DNA from: Saccoglossus kowalevskii | Taxonomy: Eukaryota; Hemichordata; Enteropneusta; Harrimaniidae | Direction of reading: 5' to 3' | Length of the DNA: 14,863 bases | NCBI RefSeq assembly: GCF_000003605.2 | Contig: NW_003116649.1 | Span: 1 to 14,863 of the forward strand | In this document: positions 1 through 10,537 of the stretch, piece by piece | Position numbering within the stretch: the stretch's first letter is position 1 | Layout of the letters: every line of letters starts with the position of its first letter | Notes under the pieces: generated by a model | Database searches by the model: none | The model's input: only the letters and a program-made list of their open reading frames with translations | Told to the model about the DNA's origin: nothing | Program-made: the position numbers and the translations under genes

Positions 1-611
1 TACCAATTCACACAGGCGAGAATGTATTACTAACTTACACAGATGAGAATATATTACCAATTCACACAGATGAGAATATCTTACCAATTCACACAGGTGG
101 GAATATATTACCAATTCACACAGATGAGAATATATTACCAATTCACACAGATGAGAATATATTACCAATTCACACAGATGAGAATATATTACCAATTCAC
201 ACAGATGAGAATGTATTACCAATTCACACAGATGGGAAGATATTACCAACATTCACAGATGAGAATATATTACCAACTCACACAGATGAGAATGTATTAC
301 CAACTTACACAGATGAGAATATATTACCAATTCACACAGATGAGAATGAATTACCAATTCACACAGATGAGAATATATTACCAATTCACACAGATGAGAA
401 TGTATTACCAACTCACACAGATGAGAATATATTACCAATTCACACAGATGAGAATGTATTACCAACTCACACAGATGAGAATGTATTACCAATTCACACA
501 GATGAGAATGTATTACCAATTCACACAGATGAGAATGAATTACCAATTCACACAGGTGAGAATATATTACCAATTCACACAGATGAGCATATATCGCCAA
601 TTCACACAGAT
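1..611 (+). repeat. Higher-order block alpha, copy 1 (left-truncated by the window)
   Basis: This block matches 10800-11410 at an offset of 10,799 bp (400 units minus 1 bp) and 13798-14408 at 13,797 bp (exactly 511 units). By eye the only differences from the second copy are two adjacent bases at 11338-11339. It includes the gggaag marker unit at about 234-240, followed by attcacagatg instead of the usual cacacagatg, and a gagcatatatcgcc unit near 586-599. Match to the other copies ends at 612, where this copy moves into a local duplication of the ggtgag and tatcgcc units (second set at about 640-710). Confidence 0.9.
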
Positions 612-1424
612 GAGAATGTATTACCAATTCACACAGATGAGAATGAATTACCAATTCACACAGGTGAGAATATATTACCAATTCACACAGATGAGCATAT
701 ATCGCCAATTCACACAGATGGGAATATATTACCAATTAACACAGATGAGAATGTATTACCAACTCATACAGATGAGAATGTATTACCAACTCACACAGAT
801 GAGAATGTATTACCAACTTACACAGAGGAGAATGTATTACCAACTCACACAGATGAGAATGTATTACCAACTCACACAGATGAGAATGTATTACCAACTC
901 ACACAGATGAGAATGTATTACCAACTCACACAGATGAGAATATATTACCAATTCACACAGAGGAGAATGTATTACCAACTCACACAGATGAGAATGTATT
1001 ACCAACTCACACAGATGAGAATGTATTACCAACTCACACAGATGAGAATATATTACCAATTCACACAGAGGAGAATATATTACCAATTCACACAGATGAG
1101 AATGTATTACCAACTCACACAGATGAGAATATATTACCAATTCACACAGATGAGAATGTATTACCAACTCACACAGATGAGAATGTATTACCAATTCACA
1201 CAGATGAGAATGTATTACCAATTCACACAGATGAGAATGAATTACCAATTCACACAGGTGAGAATATATTACCAATTCACACAGATGAGCATATATCGCC
1301 AATTCACACAGATGGGAATATATTACCAATTAACACAGTAGGGAATGTATTACCAACTCATACAGATGAGAATATATTACCAATTTACACAGATGAGAAT
1401 GTATTGCCAACTCATGCAGATTAG
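1..1424 (+). other. Open frame (HTDEN-type repeat), segment 1, no start codon; probably not a gene
   Basis: Read in the frame beginning at base 3, this stretch encodes consecutive 9-residue units HTDENILPI or HTDENVLPT with variants such as HTGENILPI and HTDEHISPI. It is open from the window edge to a TAG at 1422-1424 (474 codons). No ATG occurs in this frame, so any protein would have to start upstream. The predicted chain is acidic, proline-bearing, lacks cysteine and hydrophobic segments, and resembles no domain I know. Openness is expected because the unit is 27 bp and its consensus has no stop in this frame. Substitutions fall on all three codon positions. The frame continues with only TAG interruptions, so a giant repeat protein cannot be excluded. 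Confidence 0.15.
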
Positions 1425-1855
1425 AATGTACTGCCAACTCATGCAGATTAGAATGTACTGCCAACTCACACAGATGAGAATGTATTACCAACTTACACAG
1501 ATGAGAATATATTACCAATTCACACAGATGAGAATGAATTTCCAATTCACACAGGTGAGAGTATATTACCAATTCACACAGATGAGCATATATCGCCAAT
1601 TCACACAGATGGGAATATATTACCAATTAACACAGATGGGAATGAATTACCAACTCACACAGATGGGAATATATTACCAACTCACACAGATGGGAATATA
1701 TTACCAACTCATACAGATGAGAATATATTACCAATTCACGCAGATGAGAATATATTACCAATTCATACAGATGAGAATGAATTACCAATTCACACAGGCG
1801 AGAATGTATTACTAACTTACACAGATGAGAATATATTACCAATTCACACAGATGA
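1241..1855 (+). repeat. Higher-order block beta, copy 1 (carries two TAG units)
   Basis: This 615-bp stretch looks identical to 4022-4636 at an offset of 2,781 bp (103 units). It contains the cacagtaggg unit at about 1336-1342, the pair of catgcagattag units with TAG at 1422-1424 and 1449-1451, the gaatttcc unit, a gagcatatatcgcc unit and three gatggg units. The match ends at 1856, where this copy has g and the other has a. The right part (from 1511) is also the start of block gamma, so the two families overlap and the array is a mosaic, not a simple higher-order tandem repeat. Confidence 0.92.
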
Positions 1856-2770
1856 GAATATCTTACCAATTCACACAGGTGGGAATATATTACCAACTTA
1901 CACAGATGAGAATATATTACCAATTCACACAGATGAGAATGAATTACCAATTCACACAGGTGAGAATATACTATCGATTCACACAGATGAGAATGAATTA
2001 CCAATTCACACAGGTGAAAATGTATTACCAACTGACACAGATGAGAATATATTACCAATTCACACAGATGAAAATAAATTACCAATTCACACAGGTGAGA
2101 ATATATTACCAATTCACACAGATGAGAATGTATTACCAACTTACACAGTTGAGAATGTATTACTAACTCATACAGATGAGAATGTATCACCAACTTACAC
2201 AGCTGAAAATGTATTACCAACTCACACAGCTAAGGATGTATTATCAACTCACACAACTGAGAATGTATTACCAACTTACACAGATGAGAATATATTACCA
2301 ATTCACACAGATGAGAATGAATTACCAATTCATACAGGTGAGAATGTATTACCAATTCACACAGATGAGAATGTATTACCAACTCACACAGATGAGAATG
2401 TATTACCAACTCACACAGATGAGAATGTATTACCAACTCACACAGATGAGAATGTATTACCAACTCACACAGATGAGAATGTATTACCAACTTACACAGA
2501 GGAGAATGTATTACCAACTCACACAGATGAGAATGTATTACCAACTCACACAGATGAGAATGTATTACCAACTCACACAGATGAGAATGTATTACCAACT
2601 CACACAGATGAGAATATATTACCAATTCACACAGAGGAGAATGTATTATCAATTCACACAGATGAGAATGTATTACCAATTCACACAGGTGAGAATGTAT
2701 TACCAACTCACACAGATGAGAATGTATTACCAACTCACACAGATGAGAATATATTACCAATTCACACAGA
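1511..2770 (+). repeat. Higher-order block gamma, copy 1
   Basis: This 1,260-bp block matches 5291-6550 at an offset of 3,780 bp (140 units) with three mismatches seen by eye, at 1971, 2517 and 2600. It holds the gaatttcc and tatcgcc units, three gatggg units, the cacaggcgag/tactaac unit pair, the divergent monomer cluster at 2141-2270, and a run of near-identical gta/act units with interspersed gaggag variants. About 99.8% identity over 1.26 kb points to a recent duplication or gene-conversion event. Confidence 0.93.
2141..2270 (+). repeat. Divergent monomer cluster, first copy
   Basis: Five successive units depart from the consensus at the gatgag core, reading gttgag, gatgag with gtatcacc, gctgaa, gctaag with ttatc, and actgag. 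The cluster contains the sequence CAGCTG at 2200-2205. It recurs at 5921-6050, 7783-7912, 8647-8776 and, without its first unit, at 10063-10180; a two-unit fragment is at about 8868-8912. These are the most divergent monomers in the window, so they may be older or array-edge units later carried inward by duplication. That history is inference. Confidence 0.85.
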
Positions 2771-4021
2771 GGAGAATGTATTACCAACTCACACAGATGA
2801 GAATGTATTACCAATTCACACAGATGAGAATGTATTACCAACTCACACAGATGAAAATATATTACCAATTCACACAGATGAGAATGTATTACCAATTCAC
2901 ACAGATGAGAATGTATTACCAATTCGCACAGATGAGAATGTATTACCAATTCACACAGATGAGAATATATTACCAATTCACACAGATGAGAATATATTAC
3001 CAATTCACACAGATGAGAATGTATTACCAATTCACACAGATGGGAAGATATTACCAACTTTCACAGATGAGAATATATTACCAACTCACACAGATGAGAA
3101 TGTATTACCAATTCATACAGGTGAGAATGTATTACCAATTCACACAGATGAGAATGTATTACCAACTCACACAAATGAGAGTATATTACCAATTCACACA
3201 GATGAGAATGTTTTACCAACTCACACAGATGAGAATATATTACCAATTCACGCAGATGAGAACGTATTACCAATTCACACAGATGAGAATATATTACCAA
3301 TTCACACAGATGAGAATGTATTACCAATTCATACAGGTGAGAATGTATTACCAATTCACACAGATGAGAATGTATTACCAACTCACACAGATGAGAATAT
3401 ATTACCAATTCACACAGATGAGAATGTTTTACCAACTCACACAGATGAGAATATATTACCAACTTTCACAGATGAGAATATATTACCAATTCACACAGAT
3501 GAGAATGTATTACCATCTCACACAGATGAGAATATATTACCAATTCACACAGATGAGAATGTATTACCAACTCACACAGATGAGAATATATTACCAATTC
3601 ACACAGATGAGAATGTATTACCAACTCACACAGATGAAAATATATTACCAATTCACACAGATGAGAATGTATTACCAATTCACACAGATGAGAATGTATT
3701 ACCAATTCGCACAGATGAGAATGTATTACCAATTCACACAGATGAGAATATATTACCAATTCACACAGATGAGAATATATTACCAATTCACACAGATGAG
3801 AATGTATTACCAATTCACACAGATGGGAAGATATTACCAACTTACACAGATGAGAATATATTACCAATTCACACAGATGAGAATGAATTACCAATTCACA
3901 CAGATGAGAATATATTACCAATTCACACAGATGAGAATGTATTACCAACTCACACAGATGAGAATATATTACCAATTCACACAGATGAGAATGAATTACC
4001 AATTCACACAGATGAGAATAT

Positions 4022-4636
4022 ATTACCAATTCACACAGGTGAGAATATATTACCAATTCACACAGATGAGCATATATCGCCAATTCACACAGATGGGAAT
4101 ATATTACCAATTAACACAGTAGGGAATGTATTACCAACTCATACAGATGAGAATATATTACCAATTTACACAGATGAGAATGTATTGCCAACTCATGCAG
4201 ATTAGAATGTACTGCCAACTCATGCAGATTAGAATGTACTGCCAACTCACACAGATGAGAATGTATTACCAACTTACACAGATGAGAATATATTACCAAT
4301 TCACACAGATGAGAATGAATTTCCAATTCACACAGGTGAGAGTATATTACCAATTCACACAGATGAGCATATATCGCCAATTCACACAGATGGGAATATA
4401 TTACCAATTAACACAGATGGGAATGAATTACCAACTCACACAGATGGGAATATATTACCAACTCACACAGATGGGAATATATTACCAACTCATACAGATG
4501 AGAATATATTACCAATTCACGCAGATGAGAATATATTACCAATTCATACAGATGAGAATGAATTACCAATTCACACAGGCGAGAATGTATTACTAACTTA
4601 CACAGATGAGAATATATTACCAATTCACACAGATGA
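4022..4636 (+). repeat. Higher-order block beta, copy 2
   Basis: This is the second copy of the 615-bp block at 1241-1855, including both TAG units (4203-4205 and 4230-4232). I found no mismatch by line-by-line comparison. To the right it enters a run of cacagatgaaaatata and attcgcacag units shared with about 2850-3040 and 3640-3830, whereas copy 1 continues into block gamma. That junction is therefore a recombination or unequal-exchange breakpoint. Confidence 0.92.
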
Positions 4637-5290
4637 AAATATATTACCAATTCACACAGATGAGAATGTATTACCAATTCACACAGATGAGAATGTATTA
4701 CCAATTCGCACAGATGAGAATGTATTACCAATTCACACAGATGAGAATATATTACCAATTCACACAGATGAGAATATATTACCAATTCACACAGATGAGA
4801 ATGTATTACCAATTCACACAGATGGGAAGATATTACCAACTTTCACAGATGAGAATATATTACCAACTCACACAGATGAGAATATATTACCAATTCACAC
4901 AGATGAGAATATATTACCAATTCACACAGATGAGAATATATTACCAACTTACACAGATGAGAATATATTACCAATTCACACAGATGAGAATGAATTACCA
5001 ATTCACACAGATGAGAATATATTACCAATTCACACAGATGAGAATGTATTACCAACTCACACAGATGAGAATATATTACCAATTCACACAGATGAGAATG
5101 TATTACCAACTCACACAGATGAGAATGTATTACCAATTCACACAGATGAGAATGTATTACCAATTCACACAGATGAGAATGAATTACCAATTCACACAGG
5201 TGAGAATATATTACCAATTCACACAGATGAGCATATATCGCCAATTCACACAGATGGGAATATATTACCAATTAACACAGTAGGTAATGT

Positions 5291-6550
5291 ATTACCAATT
5301 CACACAGATGAGAATGAATTTCCAATTCACACAGGTGAGAGTATATTACCAATTCACACAGATGAGCATATATCGCCAATTCACACAGATGGGAATATAT
5401 TACCAATTAACACAGATGGGAATGAATTACCAACTCACACAGATGGGAATATATTACCAACTCACACAGATGGGAATATATTACCAACTCATACAGATGA
5501 GAATATATTACCAATTCACGCAGATGAGAATATATTACCAATTCATACAGATGAGAATGAATTACCAATTCACACAGGCGAGAATGTATTACTAACTTAC
5601 ACAGATGAGAATATATTACCAATTCACACAGATGAGAATATCTTACCAATTCACACAGGTGGGAATATATTACCAACTTACACAGATGAGAATATATTAC
5701 CAATTCACACAGATGAGAATGAATTACCAATTCACACAGGTGAGAATATATTATCGATTCACACAGATGAGAATGAATTACCAATTCACACAGGTGAAAA
5801 TGTATTACCAACTGACACAGATGAGAATATATTACCAATTCACACAGATGAAAATAAATTACCAATTCACACAGGTGAGAATATATTACCAATTCACACA
5901 GATGAGAATGTATTACCAACTTACACAGTTGAGAATGTATTACTAACTCATACAGATGAGAATGTATCACCAACTTACACAGCTGAAAATGTATTACCAA
6001 CTCACACAGCTAAGGATGTATTATCAACTCACACAACTGAGAATGTATTACCAACTTACACAGATGAGAATATATTACCAATTCACACAGATGAGAATGA
6101 ATTACCAATTCATACAGGTGAGAATGTATTACCAATTCACACAGATGAGAATGTATTACCAACTCACACAGATGAGAATGTATTACCAACTCACACAGAT
6201 GAGAATGTATTACCAACTCACACAGATGAGAATGTATTACCAACTCACACAGATGAGAATGTATTACCAACTTACACAGAGGAGAATGTATTACCATCTC
6301 ACACAGATGAGAATGTATTACCAACTCACACAGATGAGAATGTATTACCAACTCACACAGATGAGAATGTATTACCAACACACACAGATGAGAATATATT
6401 ACCAATTCACACAGAGGAGAATGTATTATCAATTCACACAGATGAGAATGTATTACCAATTCACACAGGTGAGAATGTATTACCAACTCACACAGATGAG
6501 AATGTATTACCAACTCACACAGATGAGAATATATTACCAATTCACACAGA
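5291..6550 (+). repeat. Higher-order block gamma, copy 2
   Basis: This copy matches block gamma copy 1 with three single-base differences (5751 t, 6297 t, 6380 a). The first is shared with copy 3 at 7613, so copies 2 and 3 are each other's closest relatives over this part. It is entered directly from a cacagtaggtaatg unit at about 5277-5287 and lacks the TAG pair that precedes copies 1 and 3. Confidence 0.93.
5921..6050 (+). repeat. Divergent monomer cluster, second copy
   Basis: This is the same five-unit series as at 2141-2270, shifted by 3,780 bp and without a visible mismatch; CAGCTG is at 5980-5985. It lies inside block gamma copy 2. Confidence 0.85.
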
Positions 6551-7153
6551 TGAGAATGTATTACCAATTGACACAGATGGGAAGATATTACCAACTTTCA
6601 CAGATGAGAATATATTACCAACTCACACAGATGAGAATGTATTACCAACTTACACAGATGAGAATATATTACCAATTCACACAGATGAGAATGAATTACC
6701 AATTCACACAGATGAGAATATATTACCAATTCACACAGATGAGAATGTATTACCAACTCACACAGATGAGAATATATTACCAATTCACACAGATGAGAAT
6801 GTATTACCAACTCACACAGATGAGAATGTATTACCAATTCACACAGATGAGAATGTATTACCAATTCACACAGATGAGAATGAATTACCAATTCACACAG
6901 GTGAGAATATATTACCAATTCACACAGATGAGCATATATCGCCAATTCACACAGATGGGAATATATTACCAATTAACACAGTAGGTAATGTATTACCAAC
7001 TCATACAGATGAGAATATATTACCAATTTACACAGATGAGAATGTATTGCCAACTCATGCAGATTAGAATGTACTGCCAACTCATGCAGATTAGAATGTA
7101 CTGCCAACTCACACAGATGAGAATGTATTACCAACTTACACAGATGAGAATAT

Positions 7154-8230
7154 ATTACCAATTCACACAGATGAGAATGAATTTCATTTCACACAGGTGA
7201 GAGTATATTACCAATTCACACAGATGAGCATATATCGCCAATTCACACAGATGGGAATATATTACCAATTAACACAGATGGGAATGAATTACCAACTCAC
7301 ACAGATGGGAATATATTACCAACTCACACAGATGGGAATATATTACCAACTCATACAGATGAGAATATATTACCAATTCACGCAGATGAGAATATATTAC
7401 CAATTCATACAGATGAGAATGAATTACCAATTCACACAGGCGAGAATGTATTACTAACTTACACAGATGAGAATATATTACCAATTCACACAGATGAGAA
7501 TATCTTACCAATTCACACAGGTGGGAATATATTACCAACTTACACAGATGAGAATATATTACCAATTCACACAGATGAGAATGAATTACCAATTCACACA
7601 GGTGAGAATATATTATCGATTCACACAGATGAGAATGAATTACCAATTCACACAGGTGAAAATGTATTACCAACTGACACAGATGAGAATATATTACCAA
7701 TTCACACAGATGAAAATAAATTACCAATTCACACAGGTGAGAATATATTACCAATTCACACAGATGAGAATGTATTACCAACTTACACAGTTGAGAATGT
7801 ATTACTAACTCATACAGATGAGAATGTATCACCAACTTACACAGCTGAAAATGTATTACCAACTCACACAGCTAAGGATGTATTATCAACTCACACAACT
7901 GAGAATTCATTACCAACTTACACAGATGAGAATATATTACCAATTCACACAGATGAGAATGAATTACCAATTCATACAGGTGAGAATGTATTACCAATTC
8001 ACACAGATGAGAATGTATTACCAACTCACACAGATGAGAATGTATTACCAACTCACACAGATGAGAATGTATTACCAACTCACACAGATGAGAATGTATT
8101 ACCAACTCACACAGATGAGAATGTATTACCAACTTACACAGAGGAGAATGTATTACCAACTCACACAGATGAGAATGTATTACCAACTCACACAGATGAG
8201 AATGTATTACCAACTCACACAGATGAGAAT
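7154..8230 (+). repeat. Higher-order block gamma, copy 3 (with 1-bp deletion)
   Basis: This copy matches 5291-6368 with the offset changing from 1,863 bp (69 units) to 1,862 bp at a single-base deletion near 7184-7188. Private changes include the tca-for-gta difference that creates GAATTC at 7903-7908. The match ends at about 8231, where the sequence jumps back to the cacaggcgag/tactaac units already seen at about 7400-7467. An 864-bp (32-unit) segment is thus partly repeated at about 8281-8840. Confidence 0.9.
7783..7912 (+). repeat. Divergent monomer cluster, third copy
   Basis: This is the same five-unit series, with CAGCTG at 7842-7847. The last unit carries the private gaattcat change, giving GAATTC at 7903-7908. 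Confidence 0.85.
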
Positions 8231-8258
8231 ATATTACCAATTCACACAGATGAGAATA
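7795..8258 (+). repeat. Higher-order block delta, copy 1 (GAATTC-marked)
   Basis: This block matches 10063-10526 at an offset of 2,268 bp (84 units) over about 464 bp, with no mismatch noticed. Both copies carry gagaattcatt where other relatives have gagaatgtatt, giving a GAATTC at 7903-7908 and at 10171-10176. I saw no other GAATTC in the window. The shared rare variant shows direct descent between these two copies. Confidence 0.88.
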
Positions 8259-8646
8259 TATTACCAATTCATACAGATGAGAATGAATTACCAATTCACA
8301 CAGGCGAGAATGTATTACTAACTTACACAGATGAGAATATATTACCAATTCACACAGATGAGAATATATTACCAATTCACACAGGTGGGAATATATTACC
8401 AACTTACACAGATGAGAATATATTACCAATTCACACAGATGAGAATGAATTACCAATTCACACAGGTGAGAATATATTACCGATTCACACAGATGAGAAT
8501 GAATTACCAATTCACACAGGTGAAAATGTATTACCAACTGACACAGATGAGAATATATTACCAATTCACACAGATGAAAATAAATTACTAATTCACACAG
8601 GTGAGAATATATTACCAATTCACACAGATGAGAATGTATTACCAAC

Positions 8647-8776
8647 TTACACAGTTGAGAATGTATTACTAACTCATACAGATGAGAATGTATCACCAAC
8701 TTACACAGCTGAAAATGTATTACCAACTCACACAGCTAAGGATGTATTACCAACTCACACAACTGAGAATGTATTA
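8647..8776 (+). repeat. Divergent monomer cluster, fourth copy
   Basis: This is the same five-unit series, 864 bp after the third copy, with CAGCTG at 8706-8711. The gctaag unit here is followed by ttaccaactc, not the ttatcaactc of the other copies. A partial repeat of its last two units follows at about 8868-8912. Confidence 0.83.
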
Positions 8777-9041
8777 CCAACTTACACAGATGAGAATATA
8801 TTACCAATTCACACAGATGAGAATGAATTACCAATTCCTACAGGTGAGAATGTATTACCAATTCACACAGCTAAGGATGTATTACCAACTCACACAACTG
8901 AGAATGTATTACCAACTCACTCAGATGAGAATATATTACCAATTCACGCAGATGAGAAGGTATTACCAATTCACACAGATGAGAATGCATTACCAATTCA
9001 CACAGATGAGAATGTATTACCAATTCATACAGGTGAGAATG

Positions 9042-10070
9042 TATTACCAATTCACACAGATGAGAATATATTACCAATTCACACAGATGAGAATGTATTA
9101 CCAATTCATACAGGTGAGAATGTATTACCAATTCACACAGATGAGAATGTATTACCAACTCACACAGATGAGAATATATTACCAATTCACACATATGAGA
9201 ATGTTTTACCAACTCACACAGATGAGAATATATTACCAACTTTCACAGATGAGAATATATTACCAATTCACACAGATGAGAATGTATTACCATCTCACAC
9301 AGATGAGAATATATTACCAATTCACACAGATGAGAATGTATTACCAACTCACACAGATGAGAATATATTACCAATTCACACAGATGAGAATGTATTACCA
9401 ACTCACACAGATGAAAATATATTACCAATTCACACAGATGAGAATGTATTACCAATTCACACAGATGAGAATGTATTACCAATTCGCACAGATGAGAATG
9501 TATTACCAATTCACACAGATGAGAATATATTACCAATTCACACAGATGAGAATATATTACCAATTCACACAGATGAGAATGTATTACCAATTCACACAGA
9601 TGGGAAGATATTACCAACTTTCACAGATGAGAATATATTACCAACTCACACAGATGAGAATGTATTACCAACTTACACAGATGAGAATATATTACCAATT
9701 CACACAGATGAGAATGAATTACCAATTCACACAGATGAGAATATATTACCAATTCACACAGATGAGAATGTATTACCAACTCACACAGATGAGAATATAT
9801 TACCAATTCACACAGATGAGAATGTATTACCAACTCACACAGATGAGAATGTATTACCAATTCACACAGATGAGAATGTATTACCAATTCACACAGATGA
9901 GAATGAATTACCAATTCACACAGGTGAGAATATATTACCAATTCACACAGATGAGCATATATCGCCAATTCACACAGATGGGAATATATTACCAATTAAC
10001 ACAGTAGGGAATGTATTACCAACTCATACAGATGAGAATATATTACCAATTTACACAGATGAGAATGTAT
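9042..10070 (+). repeat. Higher-order block epsilon, copy 1
   Basis: This block of about 1,029 bp matches 12418-13446 at an offset of 3,376 bp (125 units plus 1 bp) with about four mismatches (opposite 12489, 12570, 13205 and 13276). Its left half also matches 11553-12076 at an offset of 2,511 bp (93 units). It carries the tttcacag marker units, ccatctcac, cacagatgaaaat and attcgcac units, and ends with the ggtgag, tatcgcc and ttaacacagtaggg series. A rare cacatatgag unit at about 9190-9199 is shared only with the 11553 copy. Confidence 0.9.
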
Positions 10071-10180
10071 TACTAACTCATACAGATGAGAATGTATCAC
10101 CAACTTACACAGCTGAAAATGTATTACCAACTCACACAGCTAAGGATGTATTATCAACTCACACAACTGAGAATTCATTA
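10063..10180 (+). repeat. Divergent monomer cluster, fifth copy (first unit missing)
   Basis: This copy keeps the gtatcacc, gctgaa, gctaag and actgag units, with CAGCTG at 10110-10115. The gttgag unit is replaced by a standard gatgag unit at the left junction of block delta copy 2. It carries the same GAATTC change as the third copy. Confidence 0.83.
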
Positions 10181-10526
10181 CCAACTTACACAGATGAGAA
10201 TATATTACCAATTCACACAGATGAGAATGAATTACCAATTCATACAGGTGAGAATGTATTACCAATTCACACAGATGAGAATGTATTACCAACTCACACA
10301 GATGAGAATGTATTACCAACTCACACAGATGAGAATGTATTACCAACTCACACAGATGAGAATGTATTACCAACTCACACAGATGAGAATGTATTACCAA
10401 CTTACACAGAGGAGAATGTATTACCAACTCACACAGATGAGAATGTATTACCAACTCACACAGATGAGAATGTATTACCAACTCACACAGATGAGAATAT
10501 ATTACCAATTCACACAGATGAGAATG
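10063..10526 (+). repeat. Higher-order block delta, copy 2
   Basis: This is the second GAATTC-marked copy. Its left junction fuses a cacagtaggg/accaatttacac segment (10001-10062), which elsewhere leads to the TAG units, to the divergent monomer cluster. The TAG units are therefore missing here and the join is a whole-unit recombination product. The right end joins a gaatttcc unit at about 10551. Confidence 0.88.
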
Positions 10527-10537
10527 TATTACCAACT

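Larger units (their letters stand above)
1452..4205 (+). other. Open frame (HTDEN-type repeat), segment 2; probably not a gene
   Basis: This segment runs between the second TAG of one TAG module (1449-1451) and the first TAG of the next (4203-4205): 918 codons in the same frame as segment 1. It encodes the same 9-residue repeats and spans the divergent cluster, where the units read like TYTVENVLL, TYTAENVLP and THTAKDVLS. It has no internal ATG and no other stop. I treat it as incidental openness of a 27-bp repeat, not as evidence of translation. Confidence 0.13.
4233..7067 (+). other. Open frame (HTDEN-type repeat), segment 3; probably not a gene
   Basis: This segment is open for 945 codons between TAG codons at 4230-4232 and 7065-7067, in the same frame as the two earlier segments. 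It is made of the same HTDEN-type units and has no ATG. A further TAG lies one unit later at 7092-7094. Beyond it the frame runs into the 1-bp deletion near 7184-7188, crosses into the YYQ-type reading and ends at a TAA at 7455-7457. Confidence 0.13.

Noticed and set aside
43-60. TATA-box-like or bacterial -10-like motifs (tatatta, aatatatt)
   Set aside because: They occur in every ata-type unit throughout the array, so they carry no positional information. The 8-bp palindrome aatatatt is likewise part of the consensus.
541-570. HTGEN in the HTDEN frame, resembling the HTGEKP linker between C2H2 zinc fingers
   Set aside because: The match is one variant unit only; there are no paired cysteines or fingers around it, and the frame has no cysteine in its consensus.
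2176-4122. 648-residue ATG-initiated + strand frame of YYQFTQ-type units, and similar ones such as 43-1341, 8682-10007 and 12085-13383
   Set aside because: This frame has an ATG in nearly every unit and is cut about twenty times by TAG (in the cacagtagg units) or TAA (in tactaac units). Its length follows from the unit being divisible by 3, and no ribosome-binding, domain or splice signal supports it.
7872-8726. 284-residue minus-strand frame of CELVIYSHL-type units, and the many similar minus-strand frames
   Set aside because: They are reverse-strand readings of the same repeat, cut wherever the ttaacacag unit gives a TAA. Cysteine and histidine recur only through the unit, with no metal-binding spacing that I recognise.
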